From the NCBI RefSeq assembly GCF_900078685.2, contig NZ_LT546166.1, forward strand, positions 1,151,351-1,215,350: a DNA stretch of 64,000 bases, read 5' to 3'. Positions 1 to 8,101 of this stretch are shown here, piece by piece (the stretch's first letter is position 1; the number at the start of each line of letters is the position of its first letter). This DNA is from Mycolicibacter icosiumassiliensis. Its GTDB lineage: Bacteria; Actinomycetota; Actinomycetes; Mycobacteriales; Mycobacteriaceae. The notes below the pieces were generated by a model. It had not been told where the DNA came from, did no database searches, and saw only the letters and a program-made list of their open reading frames with translations. The position numbers were made by a program, and so were the translations under genes.

Positions 1-188
1 CGCGCCTCGACGAAGGAACGTCGGGAGGTGCCGCCATTGCCGCTGAGCTTGGGTACTTCGATCAAGCACACTTCGTGCGGGAGTTTCGATCCTTCACCGA
101 GATCACCCCCACCCAGTACCTGCGGCGCCGTTCGTGGTTGGCGGGGCACGTTGATCTCATCGAGGATTCGTCGATGCCGCTGAGGTGA
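1..188 (+). CDS. AraC-family transcriptional regulator, C-terminal end (partial)
   Basis: This is the tail of an AraC/XylS-type activator whose start lies before the window. The open frame enters at base 3 and gives about 61 residues, ending in TGA at 186-188. It shows the second helix-turn-helix of the AraC DNA-binding domain: A-E-L-G-Y, then [10 protein letters not shown], then the TPTQYLR motif that closes the domain. Its stop overlaps a GTG that could start the next gene, so the two may be cotranscribed. The effector-binding half is outside the window, so the inducer and target genes cannot be named. Confidence 0.85.
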   Translation, partial: RLDEGTSGGAAIAAELGYFDQAHFVREFRSFTEITPTQYLRRRSWLAGHVDLIEDSSMPLR

Positions 189-1057
189 GCGGATGGCAAA
201 AATATCCAAGCCAACCACCGACGGCATCGCCGATGATGGGCGTCATGTACCGCACCCGAGAAGCCGTGGCCAGCACCGGAATCCTCGTCGCCGCGATCCG
301 CGCCAAGGAATCCGCCCGCGAGGACGCCCTGTTCTGCGATCCGTTCGCGGACAAGCTGGCGGGGGAGGACGGCCGACGGATGCTGGCCGCGGCTATCGCG
401 CACTCCGGTGAGCAGTCGACCTGGCAGATCGTCGTCCGTACCCGATTCTGGGATGAGGCCCTGCTGCGGGCCGAACTCACCCAGGTGGTCATTCTGGCGG
501 CCGGCATGGACGCCCGCGCATATCGGCTGCCCTGGCCGGAACGCACCACCGTCTACGAAATCGATCAACCCGCGGTCATCGCAGCCAAGGCCGAGCTGCT
601 CGCCGACGATGCACCGCGATGCCAGCTGGTACCGCTCGGGATCGATCTCGCCGAGGACTGGCCGGCCGCCTTGGAGGCCGTGGGTTTTGACGCGAACGTT
701 CCCAGCGTCTGGCTCATCGAAGGGCTGCTGCAGTACCTCGATGAGCCCGCGGTACGCGCCCTGTTCGCCCGTGTCGATGCGTTGTCGGCGCCCGGTTCGG
801 TGCTGCTGTACGACGTGGTCGGCAAGACGCTGCTGGAAGCGCCGTCGATGGCGCCGTTGCTGCAGTCCATGGCGCAGCAGGGCTCACCGTGGCTGTTCGG
901 CACGGACGAACCCGGAGAGCTCGCTGAACGCCTCGGTTGGTCGGCTGTGGTGACTGATGTGGCCGAGCCGGGAAACCGGTGGAACCGCTGGTTCGCACCA
1001 GTGGCCGCGGCTGGACCGGACGTGCCGCGTGGCTACTTCGTCGAAGCGCGGCGTTAG
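185..1057 (+). CDS. class I SAM-dependent methyltransferase (LCMT/TIGR00027-like)
   Basis: It belongs to the large mycobacterial family of putative S-adenosylmethionine-dependent methyltransferases with a leucine-carboxyl-methyltransferase fold. Visible features are the family N-terminus ([13 protein letters not shown], then DPFADKLAG), the SAM-binding loop [11 protein letters not shown] near residues 104-114 and the acidic VYEIDQP near 123-129. The frame opens at GTG 185, overlapping the AraC stop, but family alignment would fit ATG 233 better (16 residues shorter). The substrate is unknown for most of this family. The last 4 bp overlap the end of the convergent flavoprotein gene. Confidence 0.8.
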   Translation: MSGWQKYPSQPPTASPMMGVMYRTREAVASTGILVAAIRAKESAREDALFCDPFADKLAGEDGRRMLAAAIAHSGEQSTWQIVVRTRFWDEALLRAELTQVVILAAGMDARAYRLPWPERTTVYEIDQPAVIAAKAELLADDAPRCQLVPLGIDLAEDWPAALEAVGFDANVPSVWLIEGLLQYLDEPAVRALFARVDALSAPGSVLLYDVVGKTLLEAPSMAPLLQSMAQQGSPWLFGTDEPGELAERLGWSAVVTDVAEPGNRWNRWFAPVAAAGPDVPRGYFVEARR

Positions 1058-2640
1058 ACGGCCGCGCTGGCACCCGCGCGGCGTCCGGCGAACACGCAGT
1101 CGGCGATCGACAACCCGCTGACGTAAGACTGCGAGGCAATACCGATGGCGGTGCGCCCGGCGCTGTAGAGCCCCGGAATCGGATTACCGTCCACGTCGAC
1201 CACCGCGCCGGTGTCCTCGCAGACCCGGACCCCACCCAGGGTCAGCATCGGGGTGGGGCGTAAGACGTTGGGCTGCACCGAGATATCCATCAGAGTGAAA
1301 GGCCCCTGATCGATTCGCCGGCAGAAGTCGGCGGGCTTACCGGCCGGGTCGACGGTCCCGGAATCGATGGCGTCGTTGTGCGCGGTGACGGTAGCTTCTA
1401 GGCCTTCGGCATCGATGCCGGCGGCCCGCGCCGCCTCGGCCAGCGTGGCACCGCGCACCGCACCGCCGAAGATCAGCGCGGCGCCCTGGGCGCGCTGGAA
1501 CCACAGCGTCTGGGTGAGCAGTTGGCGCCGGGCCTCTGACATGAGGCGCGCGTCGGCCAGGATCCAGCCCCGGCTGCCGTGGTTCTTCACCATGGCCTGT
1601 CCGACCGCGGCGCCGTAGCGGGACTCGTCGATCACCCGTCGGCCGTCGGCGTCGACGATGATCGCGGAGATGAATGCGCTTGGGGGCGTGATGAACTTCC
1701 ACACCGAGACGTTGTCCATGCGATCGGGTACCGCGCCGACGCTCTGGGCCAGCGCGATGCCGCTGCCGTCGTCGCCGCTGGTGCCCAGGGGCAGACCGCC
1801 GTTGAATTCCGGTGCGTAGCGCTTGCGCCACTGCGTGTTGGCGATGAAACCGCCGGCGCTGATGATCACCCCGCGCCGCGCGATGATTTCGATCGTCTGG
1901 CCGTAGCGCTGTTGCAGCTTCGCCAATCGCCGGTCCATCGCGGCGCGCAGCGGCGGGTAGTAAACACCGGGTTTCGATGAGAGCGCGGCCAGGCGGGCGT
2001 AGCGGCGCTGGATACGCCGCGGCGCTTGGCCCATGGTCGTGGCCCGCACCCCGGTCACCCGGCCCGACGGGTCCTGCAGCAGTTCGGTGACGGTGGTGTG
2101 CGGGCGGAAGTCCACGCCGAGTTTGCGGGCCGATTCGGCCAGCGGTGCATAGATCTGCTTGCCGGACGTGCCCTTGCCGTAGGCGCGGTGGCCGCGCTGC
2201 ACCGGCGGGGTGTGGGCGCGGAACGCTCCGGCGTTCTCACTGCCCGAGTGGTACAGGTAGTAGCGGTTGTTGGGAAAGGACGTCTTGTAGGGGCACAGGC
2301 CGGAGTTGAATGGCACCCCACGGGCCTGCAGCCAGTCGATCATTTCCGGGCTGCCGTCGACGAACCGCTGCAGTGTTTCGGGCCGGACCGCGTCGCCGAC
2401 CTCCAGGCGCAAGTAGTCCAGCATCTGCTCGGCGGTGTCGTGCACGCCGGCGTCCTTTTGAACCGAGGTGCCGCCGCCGGCGTAGATGATCCCCCCGGAG
2501 ATGGCGGTGGCACCGCCGCCGTTGGCCCGGTCCACCGCGATGACCTCGGCGCCCAGTTCGCGGGCGGTGATCGCCGCAGAGGTACCGGCCGCGCCGTACC
2601 CGACGATGACGACGTCGGTCGTCAGGCTGGTGGTGGTCAT
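1054..2640 (-). CDS. FAD-dependent oxidoreductase (fumarate reductase/ketosteroid dehydrogenase flavoprotein family)
   Basis: A 528-residue flavoprotein of the fumarate reductase/succinate dehydrogenase/3-ketosteroid dehydrogenase superfamily. The Rossmann FAD motif VIVGYGAAGTSAA lies at about residues 11-23 and is followed by GGGATAISGG, which contacts FAD in this family. The C-terminal block LYSAGRTAIGIASQSYVSG closes the flavin site. ATG 2640 is preceded by a good AAGGGAG ribosome-binding site. A KstR-like half-palindrome lies upstream at 2746-2759, hinting at a steroid-related role, but the substrate is not shown by sequence. Confidence 0.8.
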   Translation of the reverse strand: MTTTSLTTDVVIVGYGAAGTSAAITARELGAEVIAVDRANGGGATAISGGIIYAGGGTSVQKDAGVHDTAEQMLDYLRLEVGDAVRPETLQRFVDGSPEMIDWLQARGVPFNSGLCPYKTSFPNNRYYLYHSGSENAGAFRAHTPPVQRGHRAYGKGTSGKQIYAPLAESARKLGVDFRPHTTVTELLQDPSGRVTGVRATTMGQAPRRIQRRYARLAALSSKPGVYYPPLRAAMDRRLAKLQQRYGQTIEIIARRGVIISAGGFIANTQWRKRYAPEFNGGLPLGTSGDDGSGIALAQSVGAVPDRMDNVSVWKFITPPSAFISAIIVDADGRRVIDESRYGAAVGQAMVKNHGSRGWILADARLMSEARRQLLTQTLWFQRAQGAALIFGGAVRGATLAEAARAAGIDAEGLEATVTAHNDAIDSGTVDPAGKPADFCRRIDQGPFTLMDISVQPNVLRPTPMLTLGGVRVCEDTGAVVDVDGNPIPGLYSAGRTAIGIASQSYVSGLSIADCVFAGRRAGASAAV

Positions 2641-2745
2641 GCGTTCTCCCTTGACGACGTGAGCTGAACGGCCCTCAAATGTAACAGCCGATAGTTCGGT
2701 GCTTGTAGAGGTGACCAGTGATGATGTGCCAGCGATGGCATAAAG

Positions 2746-2759
2746 CGAAACATGTTCTA
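2746..2759. promoter_or_regulatory. KstR-like operator candidate
   Basis: The sequence CGAAACATGTTCTA matches the KstR consensus TnnAACnnGTTnnA at seven of eight fixed positions. It is in the divergent space between the flavoprotein gene and the transglycosylase gene. One short match in a high-GC genome is weak evidence. Confidence 0.35.
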
Positions 2760-2820
2760 GCGGACCGGGGACGCTCCGAACCGGCCGCCCTGCGCGGTTC
2801 GCGACGGCGCACAGGCGAAG

Positions 2821-3666
2821 ATGAACGGCATGGCTGCTCGGTTACTGCGCATTGTCGCCACCCTGATCTTCGCCCTGGCCGCCGCGGTGACGCCCGCCGG
2901 TGCTGCACCGGGCGTGGATCCCGCGGCGCTGGCTGCCGACCTGGTCGCGGCCGATCAGGCGTTGCGCAATACATCGTCGCCCGACCAGGTGCTGGCCGCC
3001 GCGGCCCGCCGCCAACAGGTCGCCTACCGCACCCTCGGCGCGCACCCCGAGTGGGATGCGATCGCCCGCCCGCAGATCCCGGCGGCGCTGCTCGCGGTCT
3101 ACGACCGCAACATCGACGCCCGCCGGCAACTCATGGCGCTCACCGACCCCAAGGACACCATGCCGCCCTGGCGGGTGGTGCCGCCGGTACCGGCCAACGA
3201 GCTGATGGCCAGCTACCGGGCGGCCGAGGCCGCGTCCGGAGTGCCGTGGAACTACCTGGCGGCGATCAACTTCGTCGAGACCGGCTTCGGCCGCATCAAT
3301 GGCGTCAGCGACGACGCCGCTCAGGGGCCCATGCAGTTCCTGCCGTCGACGTTCGCGGCCTACGGCAACGGCGGAGACATCCATTCGCCACGCGATGCCA
3401 TCATGGCGGCCGGTCGGCTGTTGGCCGCCAACGGTTTTGCCACCAATCGCGACAAGGCGATCTGGGGATACAACCATTCCGACTACTACGTGCGGGCGGT
3501 CAATGACTACGCCGCGGTCATGGGCGGCGACCCGGCCGGGTTCTCCAGCTACTACCGCTGGGACACCTATTACCGGACCACCGCCGGCGATCTGCTGTTG
3601 CCGATCGGCTATGTCTCGTCGTCGCGGATCCCGGTGGGGGAATATCTGGCCACGCACCCGCAGTGA
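2821..3666 (+). CDS. secreted lytic transglycosylase-like protein
   Basis: Exported peptidoglycan-acting protein of the lytic transglycosylase/lysozyme-like fold, 281 residues. The first 28 or so residues form a signal peptide (arginine, long hydrophobic run, AGA cleavage region); the start may be ATG 2821 or ATG 2830. The catalytic-domain core is visible: AAINFVETGFGR, with Glu153 in the place of the catalytic acid, then QGPMQFLPSTF near 168-178, and GYNHSDYYVRAV towards the end. It probably cleaves glycan strands in the cell wall. It stands alone, facing away from the flavoprotein gene and convergent with the S4-domain gene. Confidence 0.8.
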   Translation: MNGMAARLLRIVATLIFALAAAVTPAGAAPGVDPAALAADLVAADQALRNTSSPDQVLAAAARRQQVAYRTLGAHPEWDAIARPQIPAALLAVYDRNIDARRQLMALTDPKDTMPPWRVVPPVPANELMASYRAAEAASGVPWNYLAAINFVETGFGRINGVSDDAAQGPMQFLPSTFAAYGNGGDIHSPRDAIMAAGRLLAANGFATNRDKAIWGYNHSDYYVRAVNDYAAVMGGDPAGFSSYYRWDTYYRTTAGDLLLPIGYVSSSRIPVGEYLATHPQ

Positions 3667-3670
3667 CCCC

Positions 3671-4036
3671 TCAGCGCTGTTGGGCCCGCCACTTGTCCAG
3701 CACCCGTCGATCCCGCTTGGTCGGCCGTCCGGCGCCGCGGTCACGAGCGGCGATCGCCGTGGCGGATGCCGTTGGGGGCGGCGGGGTTCGATCCAGGTAG
3801 CAGGTCACCGCGTCAGCCGCACCGACCCGCTTCTGAATCACCCGCAGCACCTCGACGATTCGGGTGCGATCACCCACCAGAGCACTGACCGTGTCACCGG
3901 GTGAAACCGTTGTCGCCGGCTTGGCCGGGCGGTTGTTGACCCGCACATGTCCACCGCGACATGCGGCGGCGGCGTCCGGCCGGGTTTTGGTGATCCGCAC
4001 CGCCCACAACCACCGATCCACCCGGCTCGATTCCAT
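3671..4036 (-). CDS. S4-domain RNA-binding protein (HslR/Hsp15-like)
   Basis: Small basic protein of 121 residues with an S4 RNA-binding domain over roughly residues 1-60: RVDRWLWAVRITKTRPDAA, then the loop CRGGHVRVNNRPAKPATTV and PGDTV. This is the signature of Hsp15/HslR, which in E. coli binds the 50S subunit carrying a stalled nascent chain. The C-terminus is rich in Arg and Lys, as usual. It lies 12 bp from the damaged FKBP gene on the same strand. Confidence 0.82.
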   Translation of the reverse strand: MESSRVDRWLWAVRITKTRPDAAAACRGGHVRVNNRPAKPATTVSPGDTVSALVGDRTRIVEVLRVIQKRVGAADAVTCYLDRTPPPPTASATAIAARDRGAGRPTKRDRRVLDKWRAQQR

Positions 4037-4048
4037 GGCGGCCCGGGC

Positions 4049-4641
4049 TCAGCGTGAGGCGTTGAGGATCTTGATTGCGAACACCAGCGTGTCACCCGGC
4101 AGGATGCCGGCGGCCGGCTGACCCTGCGGATAGCCGTCGGCGGGGACCATCGCGACCGCCACCGTCGACCCGATTTTCTGGCCCGCAATGGCCTTCTGGA
4201 ATCCGGGGACGACGCGGTCCAGTCCGAAGTCGACCGGTGTGCCGCGTTGGTAGCTGCTGTCGAACACCGATCCGTCACGTCCGTTGACACCCATGTAGCA
4301 GACCGAGACGGTTGCGTGGTCCCCGACGACGCGCCCGTCGCCGGCGTGCAACGTTTGTACCTCGGTCTGGGTCACCTTGAACGGCTTGGTGACGACGACG
4401 CTCGGCGCGGCCGAACTCGTGGAGCCGGTCACTGCGACGCTGCCGGTGGCACCCTTTAATGTCCAGTCGGCCGCAACACCTTCCGCCGGTGGCGTGGCGG
4501 GGCAGGCGGGGCGGTGACCGACGACGTCTTCGACGACGAGGTGTTGTCCGAACCGCCACAACCGGCGAGCACCGCCGCCAGCGAGGTGACAGCGGCGGCG
4601 AGAGCAACGAACCGAGGCATACGCGAATTCACCTTGGTCAC
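4049..4641 (-). pseudogene. FKBP-type peptidyl-prolyl isomerase lipoprotein, frameshifted
   Basis: Two frames together encode one exported FKBP-like protein. The N-terminal frame, starting at GTG 4641 or ATG 4620, gives a lipoprotein signal ending in AAVLAGC and a Ser/Thr-rich linker. The second frame gives the PPIase part: VSVCYMGVNGRDGSVFDSSY, VPGFQKAIAGQKIGSTV and the C-terminal GDTLVFAIKIL. The switch falls in a C-rich stretch (about 4497-4513) and one missing base would explain it. An intact paralogue lies at 7424-7978 with closely similar sequence. Either a young pseudogene or an assembly error. Confidence 0.75.
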
Positions 4642-4661
4642 GCTACAGCCCCACTTAGCGC

Positions 4662-4696
4662 GTAGCATTCTGCTATACGTCGTAACATGATGCTAC
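4662..4696. promoter_or_regulatory. operator-like inverted repeats upstream of the ParD-like antitoxin
   Basis: GTAGCAT (4662-4668) and ATGCTAC (4690-4696) form a perfect inverted repeat, and an extra TGCTA at 4671-4675 pairs with the first arm. Such clustered TAGCA/TGCTA elements just before an antitoxin gene fit autoregulation by the toxin-antitoxin complex. Confidence 0.45.
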
Positions 4697-4715
4697 AAGG
4701 CTTGGAGGTTCGCGC

Positions 4716-5105
4716 ATGGCTGACGTCGGCGATCGGGTCACCAGGTTCGCCGCGGACCTGGTGGACAGCGCCGCCGCCGAAGGCGCGCGCCAGAGCAGAT
4801 CGGCCAAGCAGCAGCTCGACCACTGGGTGCGGGTCGGCCGCGCGGTGTCGGCGCAGCAGAGCGCGGCGCGGCAACGGGTCGAGGCGGCCCTGGCCGGTCA
4901 CCTCGACACCGGTGCGTTGACCGCCGAAGAGGGCGTGGTCTTCAACGCCGAGATCTCCGCAGCGATCGAGGAGAACCTGGCGCACACCCACTACGGTGAC
5001 ATCCTCGCCGAGCACGGCATCACCACGGTCGCCCTCGATGACGACGGTCGCATCGTTGAGTACCGGCCCGACGGCACCTCGGTGATCGCGGAGACCTCCC
5101 GCTGA
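4716..5105 (+). CDS. ParD-like antitoxin (partner of zeta toxin)
   Basis: A 129-residue protein of the ParD_like family. It has the helical segment with AKQQLDHWVRVGRAVSA and a C-terminal part ending in the small beta motif VALDDDGRIVEYRPDG. It is preceded by a strong ribosome-binding site (CTTGGAGG) and by inverted repeats at 4662-4696. The downstream zeta toxin overlaps its stop codon, so it is almost certainly the antitoxin. M. tuberculosis Rv0367c-Rv0366c is a comparable pair. Confidence 0.82.
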   Translation: MADVGDRVTRFAADLVDSAAAEGARQSRSAKQQLDHWVRVGRAVSAQQSAARQRVEAALAGHLDTGALTAEEGVVFNAEISAAIEENLAHTHYGDILAEHGITTVALDDDGRIVEYRPDGTSVIAETSR

Positions 5106-5680
5106 GGCGGCTTGACCTCGTCGTCGGCCCGAACGGGGCAGGGAAGTCGACGTTCGTCGCCCTCACGTTGGCCCCGCTGCTACCGGGAGCACCGTTCGTC
5201 AACGCCGACGAGATCGCAAAGAACCGCTGGCCCGATGATGCAGCTGCGCGCGCATACGACGCAGCGCGGGTGGCCGCGCAGACCCGGACGAAACTCGTCG
5301 AGCAGGGACGTTCGTTCATCGCCGAGACAGTGTTCTCGCACGAGTCGAAGCTCGACGTCATCCGCCATGCACACACCCACGGCTACACGGTGGTGCTGCA
5401 TGCGGTGCTTATCCCCGAGGCGTTGGCGGTGCAGCGGGTGCAGTATCGCGTGGCCGCCGGCGGGCATTCGGTTCCCGAAGAGAAGATTCGAGATCGGTAT
5501 CACCGGCTGTGGCCGCTGGTCGCTGCAGCGATCGGAATGGCCGATATCGCAACGGCTTACGACAACTCGAGTGCGACCGGGCCGAAGATTGTGGCGCAGT
5601 TCGCCGGCGGCGCGCCGATCGGTGACCTGAGCTGGCCGGCCTGGGCGCCTGACGCGCTGGTGACGCGCTGGCGCGCTTAA
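5102..5680 (+). CDS. zeta-toxin family kinase
   Basis: P-loop kinase of the zeta/PezT toxin family, 192 residues from the chosen start. Walker A (GPNGAGKS) is at residues 9-16, FVNADEIAKNRWP follows, and FIAETVFSHESK matches the sugar-nucleotide-binding segment of zeta toxins, which phosphorylate UDP-N-acetylglucosamine. Upstream of Walker A the frame is open only from 5060 and contains no ATG, GTG or TTG. The only usable start is CTG 5102, which overlaps the antitoxin stop (CTGA) and has GGAG about 9 nt upstream. TTG 5168 would delete the P-loop. The 3' end overlaps the convergent oxidoreductase gene by 4 bp. Confidence 0.8.
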   Translation: MRRLDLVVGPNGAGKSTFVALTLAPLLPGAPFVNADEIAKNRWPDDAAARAYDAARVAAQTRTKLVEQGRSFIAETVFSHESKLDVIRHAHTHGYTVVLHAVLIPEALAVQRVQYRVAAGGHSVPEEKIRDRYHRLWPLVAAAIGMADIATAYDNSSATGPKIVAQFAGGAPIGDLSWPAWAPDALVTRWRA

Positions 5681-6690
5681 GCGGAGATCTTCACCACGAG
5701 CTTGCCGACGTTCTTGCCGTCGAACAGCATGTTGATCGCGGTCGGCAGCTGCTCGAAGCCCTCGACGACGGTCTCGAGCGGGGTGAGCTTGCCGGCGGCA
5801 ATCAGCTCGGAGATCTCGCTGTTGGCCTCCGGTGCTCGAAGGAAGTGGTCGAGGATGATGAAGCCCTTCAGGGTGGCGCGCTGGATCAACAGGTTGCCGA
5901 ACGCGCGCGGCCCGGGCGGGGGGTTGGTGTCGTTGTAACCCGAGATCAGTCCGCAGAGCGCGATCCGCGCGCCGACGTTCACGCGGGCAAAGATCGCGTC
6001 CATGATGTCGCCGCCGACGTTCTCGAAGTCGACGTCGATGCCGTTGGGGGTTGCGGCGGCAAGCTGGCGGGCCCAGTCGTCGGCGCGGTAGTCCACTGCC
6101 GCGTCGAAACCGAGTTGATCGGTCAGCAGGGCACATTTCTCCGGTCCGCCGGCGATCCCGACGACCCGTGCGCCGCTGGCCTTGGCGAGCTGGCCGGCGA
6201 CCGAACCGACCGCTCCGGCCGCCGCCGAGACGACGACGGTCTCGCCCGGCTGCGGCTTGCCGATGTCGCGGATCCCGATCCACGCGGTGAGCCCGGTCAT
6301 GCCGAGCGCGCCCAGGTAGGTGCTGGGCGAGACGCCATCCGCGACGTCCACCGGGAACAGCGGCATGGCGTCGGAGACGACCACGTAGTCCTGCCAGCCG
6401 GTCAGGCCCTGCACAGTCTGGCCGACGGCGTAGTTCGGGTTGTTCGACGCGACCACCACGCCAAGACCGGCCGCGCGCATGACCTCGCCGATGCCGACCG
6501 GGGGCAGGTACGACGGCGTCTCGTTGATCCACATTCGGTTGGTCGGGTCCAGGGAGATCCAGTCGACCCGCACCAGCGCCTCGCCGTCGCCGATCTGCGG
6601 CACCGCCTGCTCGCTGAGTTCGAACGTGTCCGGGCCAATGCGGCCAGCTGGGCGTTCGCGGAGAAGGAAGCGGCGATTGCGATCGGTCAT
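5677..6690 (-). CDS. NADP-dependent oxidoreductase, MDR superfamily (CurA/prostaglandin-reductase-like)
   Basis: A 337-residue zinc-free medium-chain dehydrogenase/reductase. The nucleotide-binding motif AAAGAVGSVAGQLAK is at about residues 156-170, and DPTNRMWIN near 48-56 and the GYNDTNPPPGP stretch are typical of the leukotriene B4 dehydrogenase/CurA group, which reduces alpha,beta-unsaturated carbonyl compounds with NADPH. No zinc ligands are seen, as expected. Single gene; substrate not identifiable. Confidence 0.85.
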   Translation of the reverse strand: MTDRNRRFLLRERPAGRIGPDTFELSEQAVPQIGDGEALVRVDWISLDPTNRMWINETPSYLPPVGIGEVMRAAGLGVVVASNNPNYAVGQTVQGLTGWQDYVVVSDAMPLFPVDVADGVSPSTYLGALGMTGLTAWIGIRDIGKPQPGETVVVSAAAGAVGSVAGQLAKASGARVVGIAGGPEKCALLTDQLGFDAAVDYRADDWARQLAAATPNGIDVDFENVGGDIMDAIFARVNVGARIALCGLISGYNDTNPPPGPRAFGNLLIQRATLKGFIILDHFLRAPEANSEISELIAAGKLTPLETVVEGFEQLPTAINMLFDGKNVGKLVVKISA

Positions 6691-6763
6691 GAGCGCACGC
6701 TACCGGATGCGGCTGACCATGGCAATGGTCGTTAAATCAGTTGTGGGACAACGCAACAGAGCA

Positions 6764-7417
6764 TTATATGTGGCCGTCGAACGCGCGCAGCGCCTGTACG
6801 TCGATTGCGGGGCCGGTCAGCTCGACGTCGGCACGCGTGTGGCGCCCGGCCAACCAGCGAACCAGGTTTGCCGGCGACGCTTGCACCAGCACCGCAGGTC
6901 CCGCTTGCGGGCCCTCGGACGCCAGGACGCGGCCGTCTTCGGCGCTGATGATGGTTAGCGCAGTACCGGCGGGCAACTTCGCGCGTTGATAACGCAGCAA
7001 TGGAGGAATGGCCGCTACGAGTGATGGTGGTGCGGCATGGGCAGCCGAGTTGGCGGCGACGAGGTCGTCGTGATGGGTCCAATACTCGAACAGAGTGAGT
7101 GGTGCTACTCGCGACCGGATGAGCAGTTGCGGTACCGGACGCCGCAGCCGGTCGACCAACTCGGTGAAGCTACGGCGGTGCTCACGTCGAATCGCGAACT
7201 CCACCAACCTCGGTGGAGCCGGCACAGCGACACCGCGCGCCACTAGTGATCGTGCGATGAAGGTCGAGATGCCCCCAAAGCGCTCCTCGGCCGCCAGGTG
7301 GGCCGCGAGATCGCGCGCGGTCCACGAACCACAGCCGGCGTGTGCCGAGGCGCCGGCGGCGCTCAACGAGTTCGCGAGGGCCGCCCGCTCGGCCGCGATG
7401 TCCTCGGTGAGCGCCAC
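6764..7417 (-). CDS. TIGR03085/DinB-like metal-binding protein
   Basis: A 217-residue protein of the mycothiol-dependent maleylpyruvate isomerase/DinB-like helical bundle superfamily common in actinobacteria. It shows the characteristic SWTARDLAAHLAAEERF, with His as a likely metal ligand, and LTLFEYWTHHDDL, with further His residues, plus a C-terminal domain ending RADVELTGP. Such proteins are thought to bind a divalent metal and use thiols, but the reaction here is unknown. It ends 6 bp from the FKBP gene upstream on the same strand, so the two may share a transcript. Confidence 0.72.
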   Translation of the reverse strand: MALTEDIAAERAALANSLSAAGASAHAGCGSWTARDLAAHLAAEERFGGISTFIARSLVARGVAVPAPPRLVEFAIRREHRRSFTELVDRLRRPVPQLLIRSRVAPLTLFEYWTHHDDLVAANSAAHAAPPSLVAAIPPLLRYQRAKLPAGTALTIISAEDGRVLASEGPQAGPAVLVQASPANLVRWLAGRHTRADVELTGPAIDVQALRAFDGHI

Positions 7418-7423
7418 CGCGGA

Positions 7424-7978
7424 TCAGCCTGAGGCGCCCAGGATCTTGATCGCGAAGATGAGGGTGTCGCCCTGCCGGATGCCGGCGCTGGGCTGGCCGT
7501 CGGGGTAGCCGTCGGCGGAGGTCATGGCCACCGCGACCGTGGATCCGACCGTTTGGCCGGCGATCGCCTTCTGGAATCCGGGGATGACGCCGTCCAGCGG
7601 GAAGTCCACCGGGGCGCCGCGCTTGTAACTGCTGTCGAACACCGACCCGTCGCGTCCGTTGACGCCCATGTAGCAGACGGACACCTTCGCCGTGCCCGGA
7701 ACCACCGGGCCACTGCCGGCCTGCAACGTGTGTACCTGGGTCGACGTCACGCTGAACGGCGTCGAAACCTCCACCCGGGGCGCGGCCGTTTCGGTCGATC
7801 CGGTGACCGCGACGCTGCCGGTGGCCCCGGTCAGCGTCCACTCCGGCGTGCCGCCGGCCGGTGCGACGGTGGGGCAGGTGTCGGCGGCCACGGCCGTACC
7901 TGCCGCCGCAAAGGGCAGAACGATTGCCGCGAGACTGGCAGTGACAGCAACGAATGAATGCATCCGAGTGGGTTTCAC
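7424..7978 (-). CDS. secreted FKBP-type peptidyl-prolyl cis-trans isomerase
   Basis: Intact paralogue of the damaged gene at 4049-4641. The predicted start is GTG 7978 (ATG 7963 is the alternative), giving a signal peptide that ends about AGTAVA before ADTCPT. Unlike the paralogue it has no lipobox cysteine, so it is predicted to be released. The FKBP core is clear: CYMGVNGRDGSVFDSSYKRG, VIPGFQKAIAGQTVGSTV and GDTLIFAIKIL. It probably assists folding of exported proteins. Confidence 0.83.
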   Translation of the reverse strand: MKPTRMHSFVAVTASLAAIVLPFAAAGTAVAADTCPTVAPAGGTPEWTLTGATGSVAVTGSTETAAPRVEVSTPFSVTSTQVHTLQAGSGPVVPGTAKVSVCYMGVNGRDGSVFDSSYKRGAPVDFPLDGVIPGFQKAIAGQTVGSTVAVAMTSADGYPDGQPSAGIRQGDTLIFAIKILGASG

Positions 7979-8101
7979 GTCCGCCACGTTACAGGCGGCG
8001 TCGGGGATGATTTGCGGCCCATGACAGACGCAAAGTAACCCCGTCAGCGGGGACTCGGCCCGTAGTCTCACCCAGGTGCATATTGACGTTCTGGCCGTGA
8101 C

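Noticed and set aside
5180..6532. 450-codon open frame opposite and across the zeta toxin and oxidoreductase genes
   Set aside because: Arg-rich composition and full overlap with two clear genes.
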